In this document: positions 1-7,871 of the stretch, piece by piece
Layout of the letters: each line of letters begins with the position of its first letter
Numbering within the stretch: position 1 is the stretch's first letter
NCBI GenBank assembly: GCA_020636955.1
Contig: JACJWY010000005.1
Coordinates: 108,433-172,432 of the forward strand
Origin: Thermoleophilales bacterium
Lineage (GTDB): Bacteria > Actinomycetota > Thermoleophilia > Solirubrobacterales > 70-9
Direction: 5' to 3'
DNA length: 64,000 bases
Position numbers and translations under genes: made by a program
The notes under the pieces: generated by a model
The model's database searches: none
The model's input: only the letters and a program-made list of their open reading frames with translations
Told to the model about the DNA's origin: nothing

Positions 1-361
1 CGCGCAACTGGGGGTACTTGATGCCAAATTCCCGGAGGAACTTCATCGCATCTTCGCTCAGGTCCTTGGTGTCCACTCCGAGTACGACGATCTTGTCCCG
101 GTTCTGCTTCTCGAAGCGGTCCAGTGCCGGCGACTCGGCTTTGCAGGGCCCGCACCAGGAGGCCCACACATTGAGCAGGACCCACTGGCCGCGGTAGTCC
201 TCGAGCGAGCCTTCGCTGCCCTCCGGCAGGGTGGGGAGGGTGGCAACGGGCACGGGCTCGCCCAGGGCGAGGCTCGACTCACCTTTCTTGACCAGTCCCC
301 AGACGAGGAAGCCCAGCAGGGCGACCACGGCGAGGACGACGATTGAAGTCCGCCAGTTCAC
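1..361 (-). CDS. TlpA/ResA-like membrane-anchored thioredoxin (C-terminus cut by window edge)
   Basis: Translating the minus strand gives a GTG start, an N-terminal membrane anchor of about 20 residues (VVLAVVALLGFLVWGL) and a thioredoxin fold carrying WASWCGPCKAES, the CxxC redox motif of TlpA/ResA proteins, followed by VVLGVDTKDLSEDA. Such proteins sit outside the membrane and reduce or exchange disulfides, often in apocytochrome c, which fits the ccmE/ccmF genes 3.4 kb away (inference). The frame stays open upstream to a GTG at 451 and would add a Cys-rich stretch (CPEDCPQCRF), so the true start is uncertain. The C-terminal part lies outside the window. Confidence 0.85.
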   Translation of the reverse strand, partial: MNWRTSIVVLAVVALLGFLVWGLVKKGESSLALGEPVPVATLPTLPEGSEGSLEDYRGQWVLLNVWASWCGPCKAESPALDRFEKQNRDKIVVLGVDTKDLSEDAMKFLREFGIKYPQLR

Positions 362-474
362 GTAAGGCTCGATTATGGAGAACCGGCACTGCGGGCAGTC
401 CTCCGGGCACCGGTCTCCCGGGCGGTTCGGCCTGCGCGGACGATCCCGCACGGGGTAAGGTTTCAGGCCGCTTC

Positions 475-547
475 GCGGACGTAGCTCAGTTGGTAGAGCG
501 CGAGCTTCCCAAGCTCGAGGTCGCGGGTTCGAGACCCGTCGTCCGCT
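475..547 (+). tRNA. tRNA-Gly (CCC anticodon)
   Basis: A full cloverleaf can be drawn. The acceptor arm GCGGACG (475-481) pairs with CGTCCGC (540-546), discriminator T at 547. The D arm is TAGCTCAGTTGGTAGAGC, the anticodon stem CGAGC/GCTCG encloses the loop TTCCCAA with anticodon CCC, and the T arm holds GGGTTCGAGACCC. CCA is not encoded. Confidence 0.95.
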
Positions 548-575
548 TCATCTTCAGGTCAGGACCGTTGGCCGG

Positions 576-1136
576 CTACGCCGGACTTCCGTCAACGATC
601 CTGCCGATCGTCCACAGCACCAGGCGATCCCGGGCCGCGGTGTCCCGCTTCTGGTCGTGGAGGTGCACACCCTCGACCAGGGCCATAGTCGCCTCTGAGG
701 CGATTGCCGACTCGGCCTCATCGAGCCCCCGATCCCGGAAGGCCCGGCGCAGCAACCCGTCGATCTGGCCGTGGAACGACTCGTGGACGCTGGCTACCGC
801 CTCGCTTTGCCGGGATCTCTCGTGAACCGCCGCCGTCAGCCTGGCGACCTGGTCCAGCTGGGCGAGTACAGCCAGAACCTGTTCCTCCATGCTGGCTTCG
901 GACGGGTCCGGCAGGGCAGCAATCGCCTGCTCTAGGCGGCGTTCGAGAACGGCGGCCAGCAGGTCGTCCTTGCCCGGGAAATACCAGTAGATGGCGTTGC
1001 TGGCGACGCCTGCCCCGCGAGCGACGGCCGCCATCGAGGTCTTCTCGTAGCCGTCAGCGAGAAACAGCTCTTCGGCTGAATCGACGATCTCTCTGCGTTT
1101 GAGATCACGGGTGAGGTGGGTGCGGGTGGCGGGCAT
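576..1136 (-). CDS. TetR-family transcriptional regulator
   Basis: 186 residues, the usual TetR length. Residues 12-60 form the N-terminal DNA-binding domain (REIVDSAEELFLADGYEKTS, then a helix-turn-helix around AVARGAGVASNAIYWYF, then KDDLLAAVLE). The C-terminal ligand domain is all-helical and not assignable to a ligand. It is divergent from the PPOX gene at 1234. The 97-bp gap holds two copies of one palindrome, TCTTGA-N7-TCAAGA, the first directly before this gene's ATG, so autoregulation and control of the PPOX gene are likely (inference). Confidence 0.9.
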   Translation of the reverse strand: MPATRTHLTRDLKRREIVDSAEELFLADGYEKTSMAAVARGAGVASNAIYWYFPGKDDLLAAVLERRLEQAIAALPDPSEASMEEQVLAVLAQLDQVARLTAAVHERSRQSEAVASVHESFHGQIDGLLRRAFRDRGLDEAESAIASEATMALVEGVHLHDQKRDTAARDRLVLWTIGRIVDGSPA

Positions 1137-1139
1137 GGC

Positions 1140-1158
1140 TCTTGACCAGGGTTCAAGA
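1140..1158. promoter_or_regulatory. Operator-like palindrome 1 (TCTTGA-N7-TCAAGA)
   Basis: Perfect 6-bp inverted repeat, TCTTGA at 1140-1145 and TCAAGA at 1153-1158, lying 4 bp upstream of the TetR start codon. It has the same arms and spacer length as the copy at 1168-1188, with its centre 29 bp away. A bound regulator here would block ribosome access or transcription of its own gene. Confidence 0.6.
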
Positions 1159-1167
1159 CTGATGCTA

Positions 1168-1188
1168 CTCTTGAATAGTAATCAAGAG
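1168..1188. promoter_or_regulatory. Operator-like palindrome 2 (CTCTTGA-N7-TCAAGAG)
   Basis: Perfect 7-bp inverted repeat, CTCTTGA at 1168-1174 and TCAAGAG at 1182-1188, in the divergent TetR/PPOX promoter region. The inner 6 bp of each arm repeat the site at 1140-1158. Two identical dyads at this spacing are typical of TetR operators (inference). Confidence 0.65.
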
Positions 1189-1233
1189 ATTTCGGGATTG
1201 AGGGAAAATGAGCGTATTGAGAGCAGGTGAGCG

Positions 1234-1719
1234 GTGAACAGGGAACAGCGTCGGCAGTTCGTGCTCGACCATCGCACCGCGATCTTCGGCTACGCCCGGG
1301 CCAAGGACGGGCCTGCCATGTCGATCGTCTATTACACGGCCAACGCCGACGAGATCCTGGTCTCGACCATGTCCGACCGGGCCAAGGCAAAGGCCGTGGC
1401 TCGCAATCCCAAAGTCTCGCTTTGCGTGCTGGACGAGCAGTGGCCGCCGAGCTACCTTCAGGTCTACTGCGACGCCGAAATCGTGACCGACTTCGATCTT
1501 GTGGTTGACACGATGATGGGCATTGCCGGGGTAATGGCGGGGCAGCCTATGTCCGACGATGTCCGACCCATGGTCGAAGAGGGAGCTCGTCAGGAAAAGC
1601 GTGTCGCGGTGCGCTTGCGTCCCTACGCGACGTTCTATACGCCACCCAGGCATGTCCATCAGGAATCCGACATAAACGAGAACCTGACCCACGAAACCAG
1701 TGCCTCGATTCCGTGGTGA
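1234..1719 (+). CDS. PPOX-class (pyridoxamine 5'-phosphate oxidase-like) flavin/F420-dependent protein
   Basis: 161 residues with the split-barrel layout of actinobacterial PPOX-class F420- or FMN-binding proteins: an N-terminal helix (NREQRRQFVLDHRTAIFGYA), central strands PAMSIVYYTANADEILVSTM and the KAKAVARNPKVSLCVLDE segment common in this family. GTG start at 1234 with AGGTGA just upstream. It is divergent from the TetR gene and probably its target. The cofactor cannot be settled from sequence alone; a cofG gene at the far end of the window makes F420 available (inference). Confidence 0.8.
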   Translation: MNREQRRQFVLDHRTAIFGYARAKDGPAMSIVYYTANADEILVSTMSDRAKAKAVARNPKVSLCVLDEQWPPSYLQVYCDAEIVTDFDLVVDTMMGIAGVMAGQPMSDDVRPMVEEGARQEKRVAVRLRPYATFYTPPRHVHQESDINENLTHETSASIPW

Positions 1720-1814
1720 GCAGTTCCCTCTAAGCGGTATCTTGAACCGAACCTGACGGCCTGCTGGTCTTGACGCCGCCGGTTTCCGAGACCGTTGGCG
1801 GTAGGGTCGCCCCG

Positions 1815-2906
1815 ATGACCGAGACGACCCCGGATCAGGATCGGCCCACGATTTCCTATGTGATCGTGGCCTACGAGTCCGGGCCCGAACTGGCCCGCAC
1901 CCTGCCCGGCCTTGCCGCCGAGTTGGCCACCGGTGACGAAGTGATTGTGGTCGACAACGGGTCGAAAGTCTCGCCCCGGGATGTCGTGGCCGAATGTCTC
2001 CCGGCAGCCACGGTGATCGAAATGGGTCGGAACGCCGGGTTCACCGCGGCGAACAACCGCGGAGCGGCGGCTTCGAGCGGTGACGTCGTCCTGATGCTGA
2101 ACCCCGACGCGATGCCTGAGCCAGGGTTCGGGGAGGCGATTCGTCGACCTTTCAGCGAACGGCCGGAGTGGGGAGCCTGGATGGCCTTGGTTGCCTGCCG
2201 GATCGGTGGCGAGAAGGTCATCAACTCTCGGGAAAATCCGGTCCATTTCACCGGCATCGCCTGGGCCGGCGGTCACGGTCAGCCGCTGACAGCGGCCGGC
2301 CGGCCTCGCGAGATTGCGGTCGCATCCGGTGCCGCGTTGGCCGTCCGGCGCGAAGTCTGGCAGCAGGTCGGCGGCCTGCCGGAGGATTTCTTCCTCTACC
2401 AGGAAGACATCGATATCTCTGTCCGAATCCAGTCGGTCGGCCATCGCATCGGACTTGAACCCGAGGCTGTGGTCGATCACGACTATGACTTCCACGGGAA
2501 CGCGGGCAAGTGGTTCTGGCTCGAACGAAACAGGTTGGCGATGGTGATCCGCAATTACCCGGGTCCGTTGCTGGCCCTTCTCGCACCGGCCCTCCTCGGG
2601 ACCGAACTTGTTCTGCTCCTGGTCAGTGCCAGGCAGGGATGGTTCGGGGCTAAGCTGAAGAGCTACCGGGACCTGGTCAGGTGGCTGCCCCGGTTGAAGC
2701 GGGAGCGGGAGGAGATCCAGCAGGCCCGGGTGATCACCCCGGGCCAGTTCGCCAACCTCCTCACCCCGGACCTCGATTCACCCCTGATCCCCGAATTCGC
2801 CAGGACGGGTTTGGTTCGGGTAATGCTAAGAACGTATTGGCACCTGGTCCTGCTGATCGTGGGGTCGGGCAGGCATCTCCGGGACACTCAAGGCCAGCGC
2901 GGCTGA
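1815..2906 (+). CDS. GT2-family glycosyltransferase
   Basis: 363 residues from the ATG at 1815, preferred over an in-frame TTG at 1770 because the GT-A fold begins right after it (TISYVIVAYESG). The motifs are typical of rhamnosyl/dTDP-sugar transferases of family 2: VIVVDNGS, GRNAGFTAANNRGA and the DxD-like LNPDAMPEPGF, then the acceptor-side ED motif in FFLYQEDIDISVR. A hydrophobic stretch (LLALLAPALLGTELVLLL) suggests membrane association. It likely adds sugars to a cell-surface glycan. The last 16 codons form one arm of a 28-bp inverted repeat, so the C-terminus may have been altered by that element. Confidence 0.85.
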   Translation: MTETTPDQDRPTISYVIVAYESGPELARTLPGLAAELATGDEVIVVDNGSKVSPRDVVAECLPAATVIEMGRNAGFTAANNRGAAASSGDVVLMLNPDAMPEPGFGEAIRRPFSERPEWGAWMALVACRIGGEKVINSRENPVHFTGIAWAGGHGQPLTAAGRPREIAVASGAALAVRREVWQQVGGLPEDFFLYQEDIDISVRIQSVGHRIGLEPEAVVDHDYDFHGNAGKWFWLERNRLAMVIRNYPGPLLALLAPALLGTELVLLLVSARQGWFGAKLKSYRDLVRWLPRLKREREEIQQARVITPGQFANLLTPDLDSPLIPEFARTGLVRVMLRTYWHLVLLIVGSGRHLRDTQGQRG

Positions 2907-2950
2907 ATGCCGCGCGCAGCCCGTCCCGGAGATGCCTGCCCGACCCCACG
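2858..2950. repeat. Nested long hairpin: 28-bp perfect inverted repeat between convergent genes
   Basis: The arm at 2858-2885 is exactly complementary to 2923-2950 (28 of 28 bp). Inside the 37-nt loop is a second perfect hairpin, GCGCGGC (2897-2903) and GCCGCGC (2909-2915), with loop TGAAT whose TGA is the stop codon of the glycosyltransferase. It lies between the convergent glycosyltransferase and SDR genes and could act as a bidirectional terminator, but it has no T-run and is much longer than usual. Confidence 0.85.
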
Positions 2951-2964
2951 GCCTTGACACCAGA

Positions 2965-3669
2965 CTACGTAGCTTGGGAAATGGGGCGGATCAGGATCTC
3001 GTTCACGTCGACACCTTCCGGCTGGGCGAGTGCGTACCCGATCGAGCGGGCGATGTCCTCGTCAGAGAGGGCCGAATCACCGGGACGGTTGTCGAAGAAA
3101 TCGGTGTCGACCATGCCGGGCTCGATCAGGGTGACCTTGATCTTGTTGCCGTCATCCCGGCCCCGAAGCTCCTGGCGGAGCGCCTCACCGATCGCGGTGG
3201 TGGCGAACTTTGTCGCCGAGTAGAGCGAGCCCGGCAGCACCCGACGGCCGGCGATCGAACTGGTAACCAGGTAGTGACCGCTACCGCGCTCAAGCAGGTG
3301 GGGAAGGGTCGAGCGAATGGTCAGGGCGGTGCCGAGCACATTGGTCAGGACCATCGATTTCCATTGTTCCGGTGATTCCTCGAGGAAGCCCCGTGTGGCG
3401 CCGAAGCCGGCGTTGGCGAAGACCTCGTCGATCCGGCCGAACGCCTCCAGGGTGGCGGCGGTCATGGTCTCGACCTGGTCCCACTGCCCGACGTCGCAGC
3501 CGACCACCAGGGCCCGGTCCGGCCCGCCGAGTTCGGCCGACAACTTTTCCAGCGGTTCGACCCTTCGCCCGGCAAGAACCAGTCGTCTCTCGCCGGCAAG
3601 GAGGCGGGCCGTGGCCCGTCCGATGCCGCTGCTTGCCCCGGTGATCAGAAGTACCTTTTCTTCGCTCAT
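2965..3669 (-). CDS. SDR-family NAD(P)-dependent oxidoreductase
   Basis: 234 residues, classical short-chain dehydrogenase size. The cofactor motif TGASSGIG lies at about residues 10-17, followed by the adenine-side CDVGQ and the NAG motif (VFANAGFG). The catalytic set is visible as S in LVTSSIAG and YSATK (YxxxK). Arg-rich strand 2 (LAGRR) favours NADPH. The substrate is unknown. It is divergent from ccmE with an 83-bp gap and convergent with the glycosyltransferase. Confidence 0.9.
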   Translation of the reverse strand: MSEEKVLLITGASSGIGRATARLLAGERRLVLAGRRVEPLEKLSAELGGPDRALVVGCDVGQWDQVETMTAATLEAFGRIDEVFANAGFGATRGFLEESPEQWKSMVLTNVLGTALTIRSTLPHLLERGSGHYLVTSSIAGRRVLPGSLYSATKFATTAIGEALRQELRGRDDGNKIKVTLIEPGMVDTDFFDNRPGDSALSDEDIARSIGYALAQPEGVDVNEILIRPISQAT

Positions 3670-3752
3670 GCTCCGATTCTGGCAGGGGTTGGCCGTCGGC
3701 CCCGGCAGGGGAAAGCCGCCGGTCCCCCGGGCCTGCGATAATCCCCTTCGTT

Positions 3753-4154
3753 ATGGATGTACAGCGCAAGCGGCAGGTGCGCCTGTTCGTGGCCCTGGGC
3801 GCCGCCCTCCTTCTGGCCACCGGACTGATTTACACCTCCTTCAATGCCTCCTCCGAGGCCCGTCAGCCCAGCGAGTTGACCGATGCCGTGCCGGGCAAGA
3901 GCTACGAGATGACCGGCAAGGTGGTCAAGGGCTCGGTGGTGGAGGGGAACGACAAGCTCAGATTCTCGGTGAGGGACCGCGATGGAACCGGCGAGGCTCT
4001 TCCAGTCGTCTACAGCGGGGTCGTGCCCGATCCCTTCCGCGAAGGGCGCGAAATCGTGCTCACGGGCACAGTCGAAAACGGGGTCTTCGTGGGGGAAAAG
4101 GACACACTCGTGACCAAATGCCCTTCGAAGTTCTCGGAGAAGAAGAATAAGTAG
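3753..4154 (+). CDS. ccmE: Cytochrome c maturation heme chaperone CcmE, Cys-type variant
   Basis: 133 residues: one N-terminal signal anchor (about residues 10-26) and an OB-fold (TGKVVKGSVVEG, VVYSGVVPDPFREGREIVLTG). CcmE holds heme covalently before passing it to the CcmF/H ligase. The usual heme-binding His in HxxxY is replaced here: the C-terminal motif is C123-P-S-K-F127. CxxxY-type CcmE proteins are known from Desulfovibrio and archaea; this copy also has Phe for Tyr. It is followed 8 bp later by ccmF. Confidence 0.9.
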   Translation: MDVQRKRQVRLFVALGAALLLATGLIYTSFNASSEARQPSELTDAVPGKSYEMTGKVVKGSVVEGNDKLRFSVRDRDGTGEALPVVYSGVVPDPFREGREIVLTGTVENGVFVGEKDTLVTKCPSKFSEKKNK

Positions 4155-4162
4155 CTCCGGCC

Positions 4163-6358
4163 ATGGCCTCTGATTTCGGCGATGCCGCGCTCTGGCTTGC
4201 CTTCCTGACCGCAATCTTCGCGGCGGCGGCTGCGCTCGTCGGAACCCGCGGTGACCGGCGCTGGGTCGATTCCTCCAGGTACGCGGTCTATTCGTTCTGC
4301 GCCCTGATGGTCATCTGCGTGGTGGTCATGGAGCATGCCTTCCTGACCGACGACTTCAGTTTCAACGTGGTCGCCACCCACTCGTCGATCGAAACCCCGA
4401 CTTTCTACAAGTTCACGGCGATGTGGTCGAGTCAGGAGGGTTCGCTGCTGCTTTGGGCATTCATCCTCTCGATCGTCTCGACCATCTCCCTCGCCGCTAC
4501 CCGGCACAAGCTGCGCGACCTCGTGCCCTGGGCCACCGCCGTGATGATGGGGATCGCCGTCTTCTTCACCGGCCTGATGCTGCTCGGCGGGGACGTCAAC
4601 CCCTTCACCACGATCTCGCCGATCCCGGCCGATGGCACGGGACTGAACCCGTTGCTCCAGCACCCGTCGATGATCATCCATCCGCCGATGCTCTACACCG
4701 GCTACGTGTCGCTGACCGTGCCATTCGCCTTTGCGATCGGCGCCCTGATCAGCCGCCGCGTCGACGCGGCCTGGATCAAGTCGACCCGCGGTTTTGCCCT
4801 GATCGCCTGGACCTTCCTCTCGATCGGGATCATCCTCGGAGCCCGCTGGTCCTACACCGAGCTCGGCTGGGGTGGCTACTGGGCCTGGGACCCGGTCGAA
4901 AACGCATCGGTCATGCCCTGGCTGATCACCACCGCCTACATCCATTCGATCATGGTCCAGGAAAAGCGGGGCATGTTGAAGGTCTGGAACGTGAGTCTGA
5001 TCGTGGCCAGTTTCAGCCTCGCGCTGCTCGGCACCTTCCTGGTCCGTTCCGGGGTGCTCCAGTCGATCCACGCCTTCGGTGACAGCACGGTCGGGCCGTA
5101 TTTCCTCTCCCTGATCGGGGTTGTCCTGATCGGCTCGACCTGGCTGATCATCTCCCGTCTCGACATCCTCCGGTCGGACCGCAGGATCGATTCACTCGCT
5201 TCCCGGGAGTCGGTCTTCCTGATCAACAACCTTCTGCTGATCGCCCTCTGCGCGGTCGTTTTCTGGGGAACGTTTTTCCCGCTCATCTCCGAGTTCCTGA
5301 CCGGAACCCGTTCGACTCTCGCGGCGCCGTGGTTTGACCGTTACACCACACCCGTGGCTGTGATCCTGGTCCTGTTCACCGGGATCGGGCCGATGATGTC
5401 CTGGCGACGCATCTCCTGGGAGGGAGCGAAGCGGGTGTTCACCGTGCCCCTGATCGCCGCCGGAATCGCCTTCGTTTTGCTCCTGCTTTTCACCGATGCC
5501 GCCAACAGCATCTGGGCTCTGCTGATCTTCACCCTGGCCGCATTTACGGTCACCGCACTTATCCAGGAAACCTGGCGGGCGGCTGCAGCCAGGAAGAAAA
5601 GCGTCGGCGGGTCGATCTTCGCCTCGATCTGGTCCAACGCGACCCGTAACCGCCGGCGCTACGGCGGTTACGTCGTTCACCTGGGACTGGTCGTGCTCCT
5701 GGTCGGCATCGCCGCCTCCTCGAGTTTCGAGACCAAGCAGGACATTGAGCTGAAGCCGGGACAGTCCGCGGTGGTTGACGATTACAAGGTCACCTATGTC
5801 CACCCGACCCTGACCCGGACCGAGCAGGCCCTGGTTTTCGGGGCCGAGCTGCAGGTCGACAGAAACGGCAAGTCATTTGCCCGACTCAACCCGACCCGCC
5901 AGTACCACCAGATCACCGATGGCACGGGCTCACCCGGCATCGCCTCCTATTTCGAGGGCGAGGCGACCAGCGAAGTTGGCCTGAAGGCCGGAATGCGGTC
6001 GGATTTCTGGACTTCGGTCGAACCGAACACGAAGGAATTCCAGCGCCGGGCCCGCATGGCCGACGGCCTCTTCGGGGCTTTCATGCGGCAAAAGGTGCTC
6101 CCAGTCGTGCAGAAGAATCCCTCGCGGGCAGAAGCCGTCAGTGCCGCGGCGACGGACCTGCTGAGCCTGACCACCGACAAGGTGATCGCCGGGTACAAGA
6201 AGGACAATCTTGAGGTACCGGTGACGATCCGCGTGATCGTCAGCCCGATGGTCAGCTGGATCTGGGTCGGCGCGATCATCGCAATCATCGGTGCGTTGTT
6301 CGCGGCCTGGCCGAGCGGTTTGCTGAAGCGAAGCCGGGGGAGGAAGAAGACGGCATGA
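4163..6358 (+). CDS. ccmF: Cytochrome c heme lyase subunit CcmF
   Basis: 731 residues, multi-spanning, of the CcmF/CcsA heme-handling family. The tryptophan-rich WWD domain (WGGYWAWDPVENASVMPW) is at about residues 235-252, and external His residues before and after it (for example HPSMIIHPPMLYTG) match the heme ligands of the family. CcmF takes heme from holo-CcmE and joins it to apocytochrome c outside the membrane. It starts 8 bp after ccmE, and its end overlaps the next gene by ATGA. No ccmA-D or ccmH is in the window. Confidence 0.95.
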   Translation: MASDFGDAALWLAFLTAIFAAAAALVGTRGDRRWVDSSRYAVYSFCALMVICVVVMEHAFLTDDFSFNVVATHSSIETPTFYKFTAMWSSQEGSLLLWAFILSIVSTISLAATRHKLRDLVPWATAVMMGIAVFFTGLMLLGGDVNPFTTISPIPADGTGLNPLLQHPSMIIHPPMLYTGYVSLTVPFAFAIGALISRRVDAAWIKSTRGFALIAWTFLSIGIILGARWSYTELGWGGYWAWDPVENASVMPWLITTAYIHSIMVQEKRGMLKVWNVSLIVASFSLALLGTFLVRSGVLQSIHAFGDSTVGPYFLSLIGVVLIGSTWLIISRLDILRSDRRIDSLASRESVFLINNLLLIALCAVVFWGTFFPLISEFLTGTRSTLAAPWFDRYTTPVAVILVLFTGIGPMMSWRRISWEGAKRVFTVPLIAAGIAFVLLLLFTDAANSIWALLIFTLAAFTVTALIQETWRAAAARKKSVGGSIFASIWSNATRNRRRYGGYVVHLGLVVLLVGIAASSSFETKQDIELKPGQSAVVDDYKVTYVHPTLTRTEQALVFGAELQVDRNGKSFARLNPTRQYHQITDGTGSPGIASYFEGEATSEVGLKAGMRSDFWTSVEPNTKEFQRRARMADGLFGAFMRQKVLPVVQKNPSRAEAVSAAATDLLSLTTDKVIAGYKKDNLEVPVTIRVIVSPMVSWIWVGAIIAIIGALFAAWPSGLLKRSRGRKKTA

Positions 6359-6633
6359 TCGTGGTCTGGTTCCTGATCCTGCTCGTCTTCGTCGGCACCT
6401 TCGTATCGATGCCGTTCTGGCGCGGTCGTGCCGCTTCTTCGACGGAGGACCCGGAGATCGCCGCCCTCGAGGCCGCGCGTGAATCGAAGTACCGCGAGAT
6501 CCGCGACGCGGAGATGGACCGCGAGTCCGGCAAGCTTTCGGAGGAGGATTTCGCCGAGCTCGATGCCGAGTTGAGAAGGGAAGCGGTCGACATTCTCGAT
6601 CGTCTCGAGGCGCTCAAGGGCAAAGAAAGCTAG
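6355..6633 (+). CDS. Short CcmI/CycH N-terminal-like membrane protein
   Basis: 92 residues: one membrane segment (VVWFLILLVFVGTFVSMPFW) then a charged helix EAARESKYREIRDAEMD and SGKLSEEDFAELDAELRREA, resembling the N-terminal domain of the cytochrome c assembly factor CcmI, which lacks the TPR part here. It overlaps ccmF by 4 bp, so it is co-translated. A role with CcmF in apocytochrome handling is likely but inferred from position and helix similarity. Confidence 0.65.
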   Translation: MIVVWFLILLVFVGTFVSMPFWRGRAASSTEDPEIAALEAARESKYREIRDAEMDRESGKLSEEDFAELDAELRREAVDILDRLEALKGKES

Positions 6634-6645
6634 AATCGCTGGCCG

Positions 6646-6870
6646 ATGTACACGATCATGGCCATTATTCAGGTTCTGCTATCCGTGCTCCTGATCTTCC
6701 TGGTGCTTCTGCATTCGGGCAAGGACGCGGGTCTCTCCGGTGCTTTCGGCATCGGTGGCGGCGGCAGTTCGATCGGCGGTGGCTCGATGGTCGAGCAAAA
6801 TCTCGACCGGGCGACAGTAGTCACGGCGATCCTGTTCACCCTGAACACGATCCTCCTGATCAAGCTCTAG
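6646..6870 (+). CDS. secG: Protein translocase subunit SecG
   Basis: 74 residues with the SecG plan: a first membrane helix (IMAIIQVLLSVLLIFLVLLH), the conserved loop SGKDAGLSGAFG, a Gly/Ser-rich linker ending VEQNLDRATVVTA, and a second membrane helix (ILFTLNTILLI). It stimulates SecYEG-mediated export. It starts 12 bp after the CcmI-like gene, so it probably shares its transcript. A short GCCGGA-TTC-TCCGGC dyad follows without a T-run. Confidence 0.93.
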   Translation: MYTIMAIIQVLLSVLLIFLVLLHSGKDAGLSGAFGIGGGGSSIGGGSMVEQNLDRATVVTAILFTLNTILLIKL

Positions 6871-6907
6871 CAGGCCGGATTCTCCGGCTTGGTCTAGGGT
6901 CCACGCC

Positions 6908-7402
6908 ATGAGCGGCAAGACCAAGACGACTCTGGCAATTGTTTTCGGTGTGGTGGGAATCCTTCTGGGCATTCTCGGCACGATCACGGCATTCAACGCC
7001 AAGAATGCGGTTAGCGATGACAAGAGCCAGACCAACGACGTCGCGGCTCTGGTCGAGCAGAAGTTCCAGGCAGCCCAGGCCAAGCAGGACCAGGCCGAGG
7101 CCAACCAGAAGTCGGAAGCCGAGAAACTCGTTTCCCAGCTGACTTCGGGGGAGAAAAACCTCCTCCAGAAGATCAACGGAAACCACAAGCAGATCAAGCG
7201 GGCGATCCGGCAGAACCGGAAGCTCAGGAATCAGCTCAACGCCCTGAGCAGCCGACAGCGGGAACTGACCAATGAGCTTTCCTCACTGGAAGTCAAGCAG
7301 GACGACGACTACACCCAGCTCAACCAGCGGATCAACCGGCTCAACAAGAATCTCCGCGGCCTGACGAACAGGGTGAACAGGCTCAGCGGCTACGCCAACT
7401 AG
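6908..7402 (+). CDS. Membrane-anchored coiled-coil protein, unknown function (paralogue at 16209)
   Basis: 164 residues. Residues 6-30 form a hydrophobic helix (TLAIVFGVVGILLGILG), and the rest is a long charged helix with leucine/asparagine heptads (LRNQLNALSSRQRELTNELS, QLNQRINRLNKNLRGLTNRV) typical of a coiled coil. No known family is recognised. The same plan, with a shared LTNE(L/V)SSLE segment, occurs in the protein at 16209-16646. It lies between secG and a phosphatase gene with short gaps. Confidence 0.75.
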   Translation: MSGKTKTTLAIVFGVVGILLGILGTITAFNAKNAVSDDKSQTNDVAALVEQKFQAAQAKQDQAEANQKSEAEKLVSQLTSGEKNLLQKINGNHKQIKRAIRQNRKLRNQLNALSSRQRELTNELSSLEVKQDDDYTQLNQRINRLNKNLRGLTNRVNRLSGYAN

Positions 7403-7410
7403 GGCAGCTG

Positions 7411-7860
7411 TTGCGGATCCTATTCGTCTGCCTCGGCAACATCTGCCGCTCGCCCTCGGCCGAGGCCGTTATGCGCGGCCTGATCGCCAGTGAAGGGATC
7501 GAAGGTGTTGAAATCGACTCGGCCGGAACCGGTGACTGGCATGTCGGAAATCCCGCCGACCCGAGGGCAATCGCGGCCGCAACCGAGCGTGGTGTCGAGA
7601 TCAACGGCCGGGCCCGGCAGGTCAGGCCCTCCGACTTCGGGGAGTACGATCTGATCCTCGCGATGGACCGGTCCAACCATGCCGACCTGCTCGCCATGGA
7701 GGGGGTCGATCCCGGGAAAGTCAGACTGTTCAGGGAGATGGCCGGGGAGGGCGAGCTGGACGTTCCCGATCCCTACTACGGAGGCGAGGGCGGTTTTTCC
7801 GACGTACTCGACATCCTCGAGAATGGCTGCGCAGTGATTCTCGAAGAAGTTCGCCCCTGA
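7411..7860 (+). CDS. Low-molecular-weight protein-tyrosine phosphatase
   Basis: 149 residues from a TTG start at 7411 with AGGG 7 bp upstream. The catalytic P-loop V-C7-LGNICRSPSAEAV matches the Cx5R(S/T) signature (C7, R13), and the late general-acid loop is VPDPYYGG with the conserved DPY. These enzymes dephosphorylate phosphotyrosine (or phosphoarginine) proteins in the cytoplasm. The partner kinase is not in the window. Confidence 0.93.
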   Translation: MRILFVCLGNICRSPSAEAVMRGLIASEGIEGVEIDSAGTGDWHVGNPADPRAIAAATERGVEINGRARQVRPSDFGEYDLILAMDRSNHADLLAMEGVDPGKVRLFREMAGEGELDVPDPYYGGEGGFSDVLDILENGCAVILEEVRP

Positions 7861-7871
7861 GCGGGACTGAA

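Noticed and set aside
6871..6900. Terminator after secG
   Set aside because: The GCCGGA-TTC-TCCGGC dyad is short and has no T-run.
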